Source of the DNA: Adiantum capillus-veneris
Lineage: Eukaryota; Streptophyta; Polypodiopsida; Polypodiales; Pteridaceae
Length of the DNA: 64,000 nt
Reading direction: 5' to 3'
NCBI GenBank assembly: GCA_014529385.2
Contig: CM043946.1
Coordinates: forward strand, 33,000,558 to 33,064,557
The translations under genes and the position numbers were made by a program. Positions within the stretch are counted from its first letter, which is position 1. Each line of letters begins with the position of its first letter. Below, piece by piece: positions 20,662 through 32,212 of this stretch. The notes under the pieces were generated by a model. That model did not search any database, was not told where the DNA came from, and worked only from the letters and a program-made list of their open reading frames with translations.

Positions 20662-20721
20662 CAAAAAATACCACAAAAGGAGGGCGTGCCGACGTGGCCT
20701 CCTTTTGATGAGTTTTTTTAG
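20662..20721. repeat. GC-cored hairpin family, copy 3
   Basis: Arms AAAAGGAGGGCG and GTGGCCTCCTTTT around TGCCGAC, with A/T-rich outer arms. It is more diverged than copy 2. Two nearby copies of CTGAAATCGACTAACGCATA (about 20558 and 20592) precede it. Confidence 0.7.
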
Positions 20722-20848
20722 CAGAGAGCAGCTATGGCAAATAGAGCAGCTATGTACCTCTGAGGAGTTTTTTTCGATTTCTTCATCTTCGCATCTTCGC
20801 TCTGTTCTTCCCTTTTGACTCAAAAAAGCCCCAAATTTAGAGAAATTT

Positions 20849-20850
<2 letters not shown>

Positions 20851-20918
<68 letters not shown>

Positions 20919-20930
20919 AGAAGAAGAAGA
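20851..20930 (+). repeat. Compound microsatellite (AT)n(AG)n(AAG)n
   Basis: AT tract 20851-20886, AG tract to about 20915, then AAG units. A second GA/TA patch is near 21060-21116. Confidence 0.9.
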
Positions 20931-21370
20931 ATAAGAGAAATTTAACTTCGTAGGAAACTATCCCAAGAGACCTTAAATATCTATCCAATGAGGAGAGTTG
21001 AACTCAATACATGTTATTCAAGAGGGAAATGGCATAACCAATCTACCACACTCGGGTGATAGAGAGAAAGATAGAGAGAGACAGGCACACAAGATATATA
21101 TATATAGAGAGAGATCTAGTTATTTTCATGATGGCAAAAATTTAACGCATTGAAATTTTAAAATTATGTGATCATGAGATAGAGGTGCATTTATGACGGT
21201 TTCACTAGATTTTTGTGCCGAATTTTTTTTTGCAGAAAAATGGAATTCTCGATTAATAAAAATTCCCTTCAGTTGGTTCAACTCTGAGTTGGTTCAACTC
21301 TGAGATATTTCCCTCTCTTTGTTTCTCTCTCCGCCCTGTTTTTACAATCGTCCCCTTTCTTCAATCATCC

Positions 21371-24300
21371 ATGAGTAGATTCATCACCATATATGGTCCT
21401 TCTCCACGACAGAAATTAAGTGTTAATTTTCAGAGCAGGTTTGTGGAAATCAAGCTAAATCTTCTTGAGGAGCATTTTGACTTAGAAGGGGTGCCTTTGT
21501 CACTTAAGCCTTTGTCACTCAGCCATGAACAATTAAAGTTTGGGCCTGTTCTGCTCTCCACTGGTGAAGAAGGATTTCTTCTTGATGCAGAAATACATCA
21601 ATTCTATAAGATTTTTATTGATATTGCTGTACATGAGACTCCTACTTCTGTTGAGTTCATTCCTAATGAAACACCAAAAACTCACAGTGTCATTGATATG
21701 ATTAAACAACTGCCCTTAAATAGTAGCTTGCATGTCGCTATGCAAAGTGCTATAGAGATTGTTACAGCTGAAGAACTGCCCAAAGTTTACGATGGGTACA
21801 TTGCATTTGAGCTCCCTCCTTGTGAAGAGAAGTCAACAATGCATGGCATGGAGCAGAAGTATGATGGTCACTCTTGGATGGAGTACGTCACATGCAGCTC
21901 AGATTGTTTTGATGGTGTTGTGCGCTTGAGTCGTTGTCCTGGACACCTTCGGTGCGTCAATATTGATTGTCCTCACTACTCGAGACTACATTATCAAAAT
22001 GAAACACACTGGAAAGGAAGAATGAAAAAAAGTTTTCATGTTGGTCTTGTAGGGCTTCAACATGGTAATATTGTTTGCAAACACTGCTCACAAATGCCCG
22101 AGTGTGTTGATTTGTGTCATGCAATAATTTACTACTGTGTGCCTAGAGATCATTTCAACACTACAAGATGTGCGATTCATCTGGGTAATCATAAGCACCC
22201 TTATGAAGAGGGTGTCAACAGAGCCATCGAAAAACAAATAGAGGAGAAGGTTGCAGCATGTGCAAAGCTAAATCCTTTCACTACTCCAAAACAACTTGAG
22301 GGTGCCGTTACTCAAGATCTTATTATGGACATGCTAATGAAAGACAATCAAGAGGGGAACTCAGAGATTGGTGAGGATGAACTTGCAGACATTCTTGAGT
22401 ATGCCACTCCTCTCTCAAATAAAAGGAGGATAGGAAGATGTTTAGAGTATGCCAAAAGAGAGAAGAATATCACTGCAATGGGCCTTGAAGCTGTGTTGGA
22501 CTTGAAGAATCGTTGTCGCTACCCTTTCATACACAGTGTGCTGTTCCCAGGGCAGTTGAGTGATAGACATCAACCACATGTTTTTAAAATGTCAATTAGG
22601 GGACCTGGTAGTGGACTTGATTTGATTAATAGAATGAGACTTGGTGGAAACTTGCAAGAAATGTGGGTTCATTTTGATCACATACATAGAGTTTCTGGTT
22701 GGCCCACAATGTCTGCACACGTATATGACCCTTATGTGCGTTCTCTTTTGACTATTGCCACATGTGAGTTCAAGGTCGAGGATCGCTTTGCTCAGACTGA
22801 GTTTTGGAAAAAGTTGAATTCTGTGGTTCATGAAAATGGCTTTGAAAAACCAGAGTTTCGTGGATTCATGGCAGATGAGGCAAATGAAAATTGGCTTGCA
22901 GTGCGTGCAATTTACTTTGGTGGGGCAAAAAAAAAGGTACCTGAAAAAGAGAGGAGTTGTACTTTCCATTGGGAGCAAAGCATGGTTCACCACACACGTA
23001 AGTGTATCCGTCCTTCATTTCAAGAGGAGCATAAATCCTTGTATCGAAAGTGGCGAAATGCACCATCCGACGTGGCTGCAAGAATGAATCAGAAAATTTT
23101 GGCATGCAAGTCATTCAATCAAGGGCGAGATACCATCATTGGAAACTTGGCTTGCTTGGTGGGATGTGAGAGCATTCCATTGGGGATCTTGGTTTGTGAG
23201 TCAAGATGAGTTAGGTATTTTTGTGCCCACCACTAATCTAGCAGAGGCTAAACATGCAAGTATGCGTGCTGGAGTTGGTTTTAAAAGCCAGATATCCCTT
23301 TATGAGGCCACAAGATTTGACATGTCAATGGCTATTTTGCAAAGTGTGAAGTGTAATGCATATTTGAAAGGTATTCATGCAGGAACAGGCCCTGGAATAC
23401 AAGATATGGCAGAGAGATTCAGTAGTCAAAATACAAGCCGGACATTGAATAGAAAACTAGCAGATCTTGCTCATTCATCTATGGTTGAAATGGGGATTCA
23501 GTCTCCGGAGATGCAACATTCTGCAATGTGTAAACAGAGTGTGCGTGCAAAGCGACAGCTGCAGGTTGATCCAAGAGAGATCCTAGAAGAGGATAGTCAT
23601 AGGCTAGAATTTGTAACTATTACTGAGGGTCATAGTTACAAAAATAAACCAGAAGGTGAGAGAAAAGGAGAATATGTGGAGAGGAGGATTCCAAAGACAA
23701 TGTGGGCTATCAGAAGAACCGAACCAGGAAAGAAAATGATTTGTTTTGGACGATTACGAGGGCAAAGTGGAAGATGTGGAGCATACATTAATGCAGGGAT
23801 TGATAATAGCAAAGATGGAGTACCTGCACCTTGATTTTGGGGTCGAAGGAAGTATCCTGGAGGTCTTGTGGGCGGGTTTATTTGGTTTTGTAACTCATCC
23901 CCAACATACTCTTGGGAGGTTGAGGAGGACCATGTTGTTGGCTTGATTGGCCCTCCTCCAGGAGTGTGGCCAGTGGATGAGGGAACTTTGTTGCAACCAC
24001 AAGAGATACAAATCCTTGAGGAAAATGGATTTTCACTTGAATCAGGTAAAAGATCAATCAAATCAACTACAACAAATGCAACATCGAGCTCTTTGCAAGC
24101 GCTTAGTTCTTTTCGGCCAAAATTTAGAGATGGTAAGCTTGTTAAGTGGAGAGAAAATTTGACCAAAGAGTTCCAGGTTAGCATTTAGAAAGGAAGAACC
24201 TTGTCTGCGCAACTGGTTCGTGAGGCCATTGTTTTATGCAATGAGTCTCATATTTTCTACGTAAGTACTGAAGGCTCACAAGCATTAGGTGTCAACTACT

Positions 24301-24518
24301 CAGTGACTCTGGGCGAGTTTCCTCGCTGCACGTGTGAGGGATTTCTGAAAAGAGAAAGTAAGCGCTTGACATACATGCCATGTAAGCACTTGTACTATGT
24401 GTATTTGCAAATATTGGGATTGGATTCATCATCTCACGAGTTCATTCACCAGGCAACTCTCACAAAAGTCGAATTATTTCAGGCTCTTAGTGGCAGACGC
24501 TGCAATGTCACAATTTGA
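21371..24518 (+). pseudogene. MULE (MuDR-like) transposase with SWIM zinc finger, broken
   Basis: DDE transposase of the Mutator superfamily, acting in the nucleus on terminal inverted repeats. The first frame (21371-23209) holds a Cys/His-rich N-terminal domain (about residues 170-290, with a CPGHLRC and a HLGNHKHPYEEG segment). The catalytic core follows, with HVYDPYVRSLLTIATCEF, RGFMADEANENW and CTFHWEQSM. Near 23115-23135 the frame shifts. The continuation (from 23139) has WLAWWDVRAFHWGSWFV and TNLAEAKH. It is interrupted by TGA at 23832-23834 and TAG at 24186-24188, both in one otherwise open frame. A SWIM finger closes the protein (C-x-C-x15-C-x-H, 24327-24389). Roughly 1050 codons in all. 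I did not find convincing terminal inverted repeats. Confidence 0.85.
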
Positions 24519-24907
24519 CAATCATGTGTGTGAGCATTAAAGCCAGCTGAGTCTTTTTGTCTTTTTGAGATGCAAATCGCGACCAAGCAACAACTAGAAA
24601 CTTTTTGGTGTATATTTTACATCGATACGGAGATGCCTCTTTCGCTACTATCTAATGGATCGAAAACTATAGCAATATAAAATCAAAGAGCATACATTTT
24701 GCTATGAAGCTTGGAGTATATTGCCATCATTGTTTTTACTTTTTGTTTTGACAAAGTGAATCATTGTAAATTATTGTTACATTTTGTTTCATTGATCGTA
24801 CATGAAATCCTTATTTTCAGCTATAGTCTGTCATGTCTTTTTTATAACAAAAATTTAGTATCCAAGAGTCTTCCATTTAAATGTGTATTGTTATTGTTGC
24901 AATCTTC

Positions 24908-24940
<33 letters not shown>

Positions 24941-25199
24941 GACATGAGATTAGGGTGTATATAAATAAACAATTGATTTAGGCATTCCATTTGTATTGAT
25001 CAATGGAGCATGTATCCTCTTGTAGGTAAAGTTCTCTATGTCCTTTTCAAGCACCAAAATTCATTCTTGTCAATATGTATTCAAGAACGTGATCTAATTT
25101 ATAGCTTTGTAGTTTTCATGGATAGCTGCATACAAGACCACCTTGTCTAATAGGAGTACCCTTCTACGGAGTACCCTTCCGCCAAGACTTGCTCGGAAA
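24519..25199. other. No gene; includes a CT microsatellite
   Basis: Downstream flank of the MULE. A (CT)n tract of about 30 bp lies at 24911-24940. Near 25157-25215 short repeats of GGAGTACCCTTC and GCTCGGA mark the truncated end of the LINE. Confidence 0.6.
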
Positions 25200-25873
25200 C
25201 TAGGATCGCTCGGAAAACATCGCTCGGAGAACGGTAGCACTCGTGCTATTACACATGTGTAAAAGTAACTTTACATAGTGATCCGGATCTTTCTCATCCA
25301 TTGAAGTATGATCATACAAGTGAACATCCTCCAAATCCCTTGAAATGTATGACATATCAAATTGTTGAGTATCATGTTGCAATGTTTTTGTGTGAGCATT
25401 CATATCCCCAAATACAATAACATCACCTTCATCTTTGAAATAAGAAATGTCCTCTTCTAAATCCAAAAATGGTAGATCTCTATCCATGCAAGCATAAAAG
25501 GGGGAATCATGATGAGGAATGTAACAACCGGCTACAAAAATGGGTGCTCTTTTTGGTGTCATAATTTTCAGCCATACATAACGTTTGTACTTGTCATCTT
25601 TCACAATTGCTACAAAATCTTCCAATCCTTCTTAACCATACATGCTACCCCTCCTCGCCCTCTTTATTGCTTGAGATTCTTTGACCACATCAACGAATGT
25701 ACATTGTAATCCTCCAAGCCGTGAATCCTTTGTGCATCATGCTCCCAAGTTTCAACAAGAAGTACAACATCGGCTTTATTTGTTAGTTCATCGATGTCAA
25801 CCCCCATATTCCATGGGTATCCATTACAATTCCAAAAGCATATTTTCAATTGTAACTCATCCTCACAGCTCAC
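25200..25873 (-). pseudogene. LINE ORF2 start: AP-type endonuclease domain only
   Basis: The endonuclease would nick target DNA to prime reverse transcription of the element RNA. Reading from 25873, LKICFWNCNGYPWN (first Asn motif) and ADVVLLVETWEHD (Glu motif) are followed by a break near 25640. The second frame (25625-25200) has FVAGCYIPH and VIVFGDMNAHT, equivalent to the family's GDFNA. It stops near 25230 after LLHMCNST. The RT domain is absent. Minus-strand ORF1 lies directly upstream, overlapping by 4 bp. Confidence 0.8.
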
Positions 25874-26843
25874 ACATCCCTATTTGCTTGAGGAACTTGC
25901 CTCCTCCTTGGGCACATTTTCTTCGTGAGAGGTCTCCTTGTTTTTCTTATTCTTTTCCTCATATGCTTTGCGACGCATATTTTGTCGCTTAATAGTGTGA
26001 TCTTTACATAAAAACAATTTGTATCCCTGAAATAGATCCAACTATTATCAAAGATAATCTTTTGTTTGGTCTCATCCGGCATCGTGCATACAATTGGCCG
26101 TTCTCCCAAGCGATGAGCTCCTTGCTTACCCACTCGATGTGCTCCATAGACCATAACTCTAGACATGCCAAAGTGAGTTTTGAACAAATATTCGATAACA
26201 ATGGCAAGGGAAGGAGGTGTCTCTAGCTTCTCTTGGGGAATTCCACAAATAAAAATGTTCTTGGAACGTCTCTCTCGTTCCTTCAACTCCTCCACAACCA
26301 CATTCTCAACATTCTTTGTTCGAGCCATAGCTTGCATGAGAGAGGAATTAGGAACCACAGTGCTACCACATACATCAACCCAAGACTTGTTTGTGCATAC
26401 ATTTTTCATGTCGCATACATCCCGGCTCATGGTGTGAAATTTTTCCTTTTTCAATACATGGTCATGCTCTACTTTTCTCATGCGCTCCTTCAAAGCATTC
26501 AAGTCCATAAGAGAGTGTTTACATTCCTTGAATTCCTCTTCAAGCTGCATCAAACGTGTTGTTTGCATCTCAAGTGTCCTCTTGAGATTATCATTCTCAA
26601 CCTTAAGAACCCTTAGCGTAGAACCCTTAGCATGCCATTCTCCATTGAAAGTGCTCGTAAGTCTTCACCTTGTTTGTTTACGGTCTCTTGCAACGATACC
26701 AAGTACGCCATAATCATGGTTTCTGATGTCGTTGGTTGACGGATTGTGTTGCTATAACCACAGTTAGGAGATTTTGGATCATTTTCTACAATTTTTGTGG
26801 ACCTTGTTAAAGAAGAAGAACCATTGCGTGTGACGGAAGACAT
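25870..26843 (-). pseudogene. LINE ORF1 protein with coiled coil and RRM-like domain
   Basis: Nucleic-acid-binding chaperone of an L1-like LINE. The ATG at 26843 gives MSSVTRNGSSS, then a helical stretch (MAYLVSLQETVNKQGEDLRAL). A frameshift near 26600 coincides with a short duplication of AGAACCCTTAGC. The rest (26610-25870) has a coiled coil of Leu/Glu/Lys heptads, an RRM-like core (RERRSKNIFICGIPQEK, VMVYGAHRVG) and a basic C-terminus that overlaps the ORF2 start. It is the only LINE in the window with a recognisable ORF1-ORF2 junction. Confidence 0.75.
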
Positions 26844-26989
26844 TGTATGTAAAATAAGAGATGAGAGTCAACTTTCTTGAACCTGTTCACTTTGGAATTG
26901 CATTGTGGGGAGCCGGTTTGCTGGCTATTGCCAGACATCATCAACTTTAATTTTTTTTTAAAACACTGCAAGTTCAAAGTCAACACAAA

Positions 26990-27606
26990 GATGCACAGAC
27001 ACTTGAAAGGCTTACAATTGATCCTTTGAACAACAAATTCCTCCATGAATTTAGTCAAGCTTTTGAGATATCACTAAAGGTTGAAAAGACTGTTAGGTTT
27101 GCAAATGATTTTTCATCCACTGCCACAAGTGTTCAATCATTCATGAGTCTAAGGGACACATCAAACAGATGACGTCATCTTTGTATGGTACACATCATTC
27201 ATATGCACACTATATAGACCCAAAAGGAAAACTTTACAAAAAGGATCAATCAGTGTTTGAATGGCCCACATACCAACTCATAGAAGTACGCCCAATTATA
27301 GATAAAAAAGGATGGTTTATTTCAGAGGAAAGAATCTATTATAGCACATCCTCTCTAGAGCCGAGGGATATTAACCGAGTGAACCCAGAAATCTATTCAG
27401 AGCCAAACTCTCCTCCATCAGAAATAAAGCTTCGATGCTGTGACCAAACGAGCATATACTTTGACCAAAGCAGTCGTAGATATAGACAAGAGTCTAGCAT
27501 CTATGATGCCTTGGGTCATGAAAACATAGAAGCTCATATCATAGAGACCCATGGGATAGACAATATCAGCACAAAGATAATGCTATCTACAAATTTTGGG
27601 GAATAA
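26990..27606 (+). pseudogene. N-terminal gag-like region of the retroelement
   Basis: Two consecutive frames: an open stretch around 26990-27165 (LTIDPLNNKFLHEFSQAFE), then after a shift 27169-27606, 145 residues with HYIDPKGKLYKKDQSVF and WPTYQLIEVRPIIDKKGWF. I do not recognise a named domain; the assignment to gag is from position and from the protease-like piece downstream. It ends in TAA at 27604-27606. Confidence 0.4.
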
Positions 27607-27702
27607 TTTGTCATGTTTCAAAGAGATACATAGGAAACTATGCAAAAGGTGATGCCAAACGTCAAGAGTGCTACCCAAAGTGTACCTTCATAGTCCCATA
27701 AG

Positions 27703-28449
27703 GTGAGACTAAATCAGAGCCAAACAATTTTGAACTCTTACAATGAATCAGGCTATAGTGATCACCCTAGGAAGGGGGGAGTTGCAAATCCATCAAGCTC
27801 AGCTCTTGTACCAGGAACCACAATGTCAGTTAGAAGCCCTAGGGCTTCTAGCCAACATACCCCTTCAAGACAGAAACCATTGAAAGATCATATGGTTGTT
27901 GGAAGTTCCCAATTGACCCAGATTCCCTCAGAATTTGCAGACAAATGCTTCTATGAAGATCATCAAGGACAGAAGTTCCAGCTGATCTCCACAAGTCAAA
28001 GCCAAAAGTCAACAGGTACAATAGTGTTCAAGCAGTTACATGTGACCAAGCTCACATATGCATATCAAGATGCACATGGTAACGAATATCAGCAAGATCA
28101 TGACCTTGTACAAACCCCTATGGATGGTAAGACTGAAGTCAAGGACTATCTGAAGATGATGCAAAGCCTCAAGCTGCCAGAACAGGTGATAGAAAAGTCA
28201 ATGGGAGCTAAAGTTCAAAAGGCTACACAAAGGTCACCACCAAAATCTCCTTCGAAGAGACAGATTCTGCCAGAAAGTACAATGAATCTTCTAAGATCAA
28301 AGGTTACCCTGATGCACGTAGACAATGCTCAACAATTACAAAAAGGTGCAATATCACAGCCAATGGAGCCAACATCGATTGAAGCAAGTGATCAAAGCGA
28401 AGAAAATGCAAACAAAGCTGAACCAAAGGACACTACCACAGCAAATTGA
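27703..28449 (+). pseudogene. Gag-like central region (248 aa)
   Basis: Basic, Ser/Gln-rich protein segment with FKQLHVTKLTYAYQDAHGNE and a Pro/Lys-rich stretch RSPPKSPSKRQILPEST. It has no zinc knuckle. It stops at 28449, just at the beginning of the first 180-bp repeat unit. The frame of the following unit is the same class of coding sequence, so the gene was probably once continuous. Confidence 0.4.
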
Positions 28450-28802
28450 TCACTACAGAAAGAAATCCTGAGAAGATTAAGTGCAACATCACCGGTGAAT
28501 ACAAAGAAAAGCTGTCAAGTGAAGTAAAGCTATATTTTCAGTAAGACAAGAACCTCATGTCTTTTCGCACTTGGAAAAGATGTGGCCAACCACAACTGGA
28601 AGATGCTCTTGAATTTGTGAGAAAATTGATCACTACAGAAAGAAATCCTGAGAAGATTAAGTGCAACATCACCGGTGAATACAAAGAAAAGCTGTCAAGT
28701 GAAGTAAAGCTATATTTTCAGTTAGACAAGAACCTCATGTCTTTTCGCACTTGGAAAAGATGTGGCCAACCACAACTAGAAGATGCTCTTGAATTTGTGA
28801 GC
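28443..28802 (+). repeat. Two 180-bp tandem units, nearly identical
   Basis: Line-by-line comparison of 28443-28622 with 28623-28802 shows only about two or three differences. Each unit is 60 codons (TERNPEKIKCNITGEYKEKL and so on). One difference creates TAA (28542-28544) in the first unit where the second has TTA. Confidence 0.95.
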
Positions 28803-29108
28803 ATATTAGGAAACAAACGAGTAGAATGCTGGGGAATCATCTCCATCGCCATTGAAGTAGGTTCACAAATCATCGTAGTTCAATTTCATGTGATCACAAT
28901 AAAAGATGTGCCAAACAACATCATAATTGGAATGCCAATGGCCGAGAAGATGTTAGAGATACATAATACAAACATGATAGAGTCATCAAAGACAACAAAG
29001 AAGAAGACCAAGACCGGTCACTCGTGGACGATAGCACAAAGTCCTCAAGCACAATTCAAATGGAAGATCTTATTGAAGATGATTCATCTCCATCGAACAG
29101 AATTCTAG
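28557..29108 (+). pseudogene. Protease-like region of the retroelement
   Basis: The frame starts within the first tandem unit and continues through the second into SILGNKRVECWG, IVVQFHVITIKDVPNN and IIIGMPMAEKMLEIHN. The last two resemble the C-terminal half of retropepsins of plant LTR elements (h-x-h-D-x-h-P-x-x-IIIG-x-P). The catalytic D-S/T-G half is not seen and may have been lost by the duplication. The ATG at 28557 is arbitrary. Confidence 0.5.
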
Positions 29109-29720
29109 AAGAGCTTAAAGAAAATCAGGCAATAGGAAGTCCAAATCAAACAGAGGAAAGAGCAACCACGGAAGCTATTGAGGTGATAATGCCACCTAGA
29201 CTAGAGGTAAAGAAGACAAATCTTGCAGACAAAGGTAAAGCCAAAGTGGACCCTCCATCGATTAGCAAAGAAGATGTGACATTGTATGCCTCTACAACAA
29301 AGAACCCTCATGGATCAACTTCTTCAAGCAAGTTAGGCTTTCAAAACTTCAAGTCAATTGATGACCCAAATAAAACCTCAAAGGAAACACCTAGAAAAGA
29401 AAAGATATTTCAGCCAAAGTACTCAAGAAAGCAAAGGAAAGTCAAGCAAGTGTTTGTTCCGAGCAGTGTAGTCAAAGTCAATGATCCAGTTTGGATTAAG
29501 GACAGGAAATCAACACATGAAGACAAATACATGGGATGGATAGCATCACAATGGAGCTTAAAAGAATAGGAGTACTATGGAGATAACAGACAGATATGGG
29601 TGCCAAAACCATAGGTTAGGGCATATGAAGTAACTTCAAGTCCCTCCCAAGAAATAAAACCCACAAGGCATCAACCTCGACATTATCCTAGGATACCTAA
29701 GAAGCAGGTATACAACAAAA
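29024..29720 (+). pseudogene. Downstream gag-pol linker region
   Basis: Overlapping frame of 181 residues, acidic then basic, with IMPPRLEVKKTNLADKGKAK and FQPKYSRKQRKVKQVFVP. After the stop at 29569 similar sequence continues with RQIWVPKP. WVPK-type motifs occur in Gag proteins of several plant retroelements; I cannot assign a domain. From 29720 to 31215 only short Lys/Gln/Thr-rich frames remain and I support no gene. Confidence 0.35.
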
Positions 29721-31215
29721 CAACATCAAAAGCTGCTCAACCACAACTCTCAAGAGGATACACAAAAAAGATGTATCTCAAAGAATCATCCTCTTGGACA
29801 AGGATTCTAAAAAGGATATACAAAGATTTGGCTACCAGTCAACCAAAAGCCAATTGCAACTACACCAGACCTGCAGGAAGATCTCAAGAACTCAACAAGA
29901 CCTAGAACGAAGCAAAGTCAAAAATGGAGTTACAAAGGTCATCAAGAGATTTGGATTCCTAAGTCTTCCAATACTCCTAGTCAAAAGCCAGATGCCTACA
30001 GCCAACAGAGGCCTACAACAACATCAAAGACTTCTACTAACAGGCCTATTTGGAGAATCAAATAGATAATGGAGTCTTCACAGTCAAAGAAGGACGTCCC
30101 AACCAACGTGAATACAGCTTCAAAAGATGATAAAACAGGTATGGCAAAAGAAATCTTCAATGCCAACTTGGTCCTTCACTAATCCTCTTTATGAGGATTC
30201 AAGCTTACTTTTACATGAAGAAATGTTTGTAGTAAGCACAAGAATGTGAAAAGTCAAGTCGCCAGGGTGCAAAAAACACTCTTTGGCATAGTCAGAGTCG
30301 GGCTGCTGAGCCATAAAATGAGCAAAGCATTAGTCTCAAAGCTTCAAGTCATATTAAACTCTCTGCTAAGAGTAGTAGTTATTAGGTTTACGCTCAAGTT
30401 GGAAGAGTTGAGCATATCTAAAGTCATGTTGCTCATGCTGGATGAGATGAGCATGAGAGTCGAAGTCTATTAACTTACAATTGGTGGAGTGTCATAGAGT
30501 CCAACACTCATGCACAGTGCACAGTAAGATGAGAGCACATATCCTCGTCAACGAAAACCATTCTTAAAGGGGTGCTAGCTTGCAAAGCCATGTCATATGC
30601 TTTTATAGCTACACCATCTTTTTGAATAACCCCTCAAAATCTTTCTTGCACAACATATTGTTTTCCATGCATTTTTGTGTATGCATATATAGGATGTTCC
30701 ACCATTGGACATATGCATTAGACACTCTTTTTTGCTTCCACCTATGCACCTTGAGTGGACTACAACAGGCAAACCAATGTTCCATCATGATGCCCTCTCA
30801 TATTTGCTGTCTTTTTAATTCCATATCTATCAGCAAATAATCCCTTGAGTGCTGTATTAATATTTCCCATGATAATAAGTACTCCAATAATGCATGTATC
30901 CCAAAGGCACTTTTTTTCCACTGGGTTTTTCCCTTTGGTCATCCAAGTATTAGACCCTAATTTAGAACCTCATCATTCCACTTCCATAATACATACTTTT
31001 CATAAATAAACAATAGCCTCATCATTATGTTATTACAACGAACAAATGCAACATCATCTCTCACATCAGACTATCCATACCAATGAAAATGCTGCAACAA
31101 ATTGAGCCTCATCAACAAATTCGACGACCAATGAAGAAATCAGCCCATCAACAACCAATCTAAAACCTTCCACAACCTCCACGGACATTTTCAATAGTGC
31201 CTGAGGACGGGCACT

Positions 31216-31420
31216 AAAATCGGAAGGGGAGAATGTTAAGTGAGTTAACGTCAGTTGCTAAAGACCGAAGACGTACGGATGCACATCGAAGATCAATAAG
31301 CAGTAAATATTGGAGTTACACATTTTCCACGTTTTCCCAAAATGGTCATGTGTTGTAAAGAGTTGTGGTGGCCATAGCCAAGAGGATTGCATCTATTTGT
31401 TAAGTTTGTGCCTCAAGAAA
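31216..31420 (+). repeat. Polypurine tract and start of 3' LTR
   Basis: AAAATCGGAAGGGGAGAA followed by TGTTAAGTGAGTTAACG. The LTR probably stops where coding-like sequence begins near 31420, which would make it truncated. Confidence 0.45.
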
Positions 31421-32109
31421 TCGCATGTCATAGCTCTTTTACAAGCACCAAATGCAGAACATTTAAACAATGCTGTCACAAAGAAGGTGATGCAAAAGTT
31501 TTCAAATATTATGAGCGATGTTGATGTACCGAAGGCTTGTGATGAAGTTGGTATTAGTACTAAGGGATGCATTGCCTTATATGGTCTCCTTAAGGATGCT
31601 TTAAGGGAAAGAGGAATTATTGAGAATGTTTTTCCTACACCATTTAAGGTCAATCTTGCTAGAAGGCCTTGAACAAAGACGTGTACTTTTGAATAGGAGG
31701 CTATTTGCACATAGAGGAGATAATGCCTTCATCCATCTTTACCAAGCGGTCCAAAGGAGTTAAGAAACATACCAATGCAAGCTTAGGTGCAGACAGGGTG
31801 GACAAAATATTTCCTTACTCAATGTTAAATACTATTTTTGTTGATTTGAGAAGGCTTCAAATGGTACATTTTTATGGTATACCACCTAATGTTGAGTCTA
31901 CAATAATGCAATCTTTTTTTTCTATTATGGTTTTCCTTATGTTATTTTGGACATTTTTCAGTGCTAGGCTCAAAGTTGGTGTTTGTGCTCAAGCTAGACG
32001 AGTGTCGGATTGTGAAGAAACGAAGATTAAAAAGGATAAGTATTACTCTCATGAACGAGGCAAAGATTACCAGATTACCTTTTGCAAGCATTCTCAGGAC
32101 CCAAAGTGA
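31310..32109 (+). pseudogene. Unidentified coding remnant
   Basis: A frame of 120 residues (31310-31672) has NNAVTKKVMQKFSNIMSDVD and GCIALYGLLKDALRERGI. After a frame change, 31705-32109 continues with KKHTNASLGADRVDKIFPYS and VDLRRLQMVHFYGIPP. The composition is protein-like but I know no family. The first ~35 residues overlap the LTR-like sequence and are probably not part of it. It may be a fragment of a DNA transposon or a host gene. Confidence 0.3.
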
Positions 32110-32212
32110 AGACACATTCTTATGTGTTGTCCATGCCAAGCGTGTAACAATCATGGCCAAGGGCATGCAACTTGCACATTGCCTAAGGCAGGACTGATAC
32201 CCTCTGATGTCA

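Larger units (their letters stand above)
26990..31420 (+). mobile_element. Plus-strand LTR retroelement with gag/protease remnants
   Basis: Coding-like pieces from 26990 to about 29720 lead to a long non-coding 3' region, a purine tract (31216-31233) and TGTTAAGTGAG at 31234, the probable 3' LTR start. No RT, RNase H or integrase was found, and no matching 5' LTR was found upstream. I regard it as a non-autonomous or deleted gypsy-like element. The 3' limit is uncertain. Confidence 0.5.

Noticed and set aside
22592-22993. 133-aa minus-strand frame
   Set aside because: It is antisense to the well-supported MULE transposase core.
26990-29720. Endogenous pararetrovirus (caulimovirid) coat/movement protein region
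   Set aside because: Considered because of the unusual gag-like proteins, but no movement-protein or caulimovirid RT motif is visible, and a PPT/LTR boundary downstream fits an LTR retroelement better.
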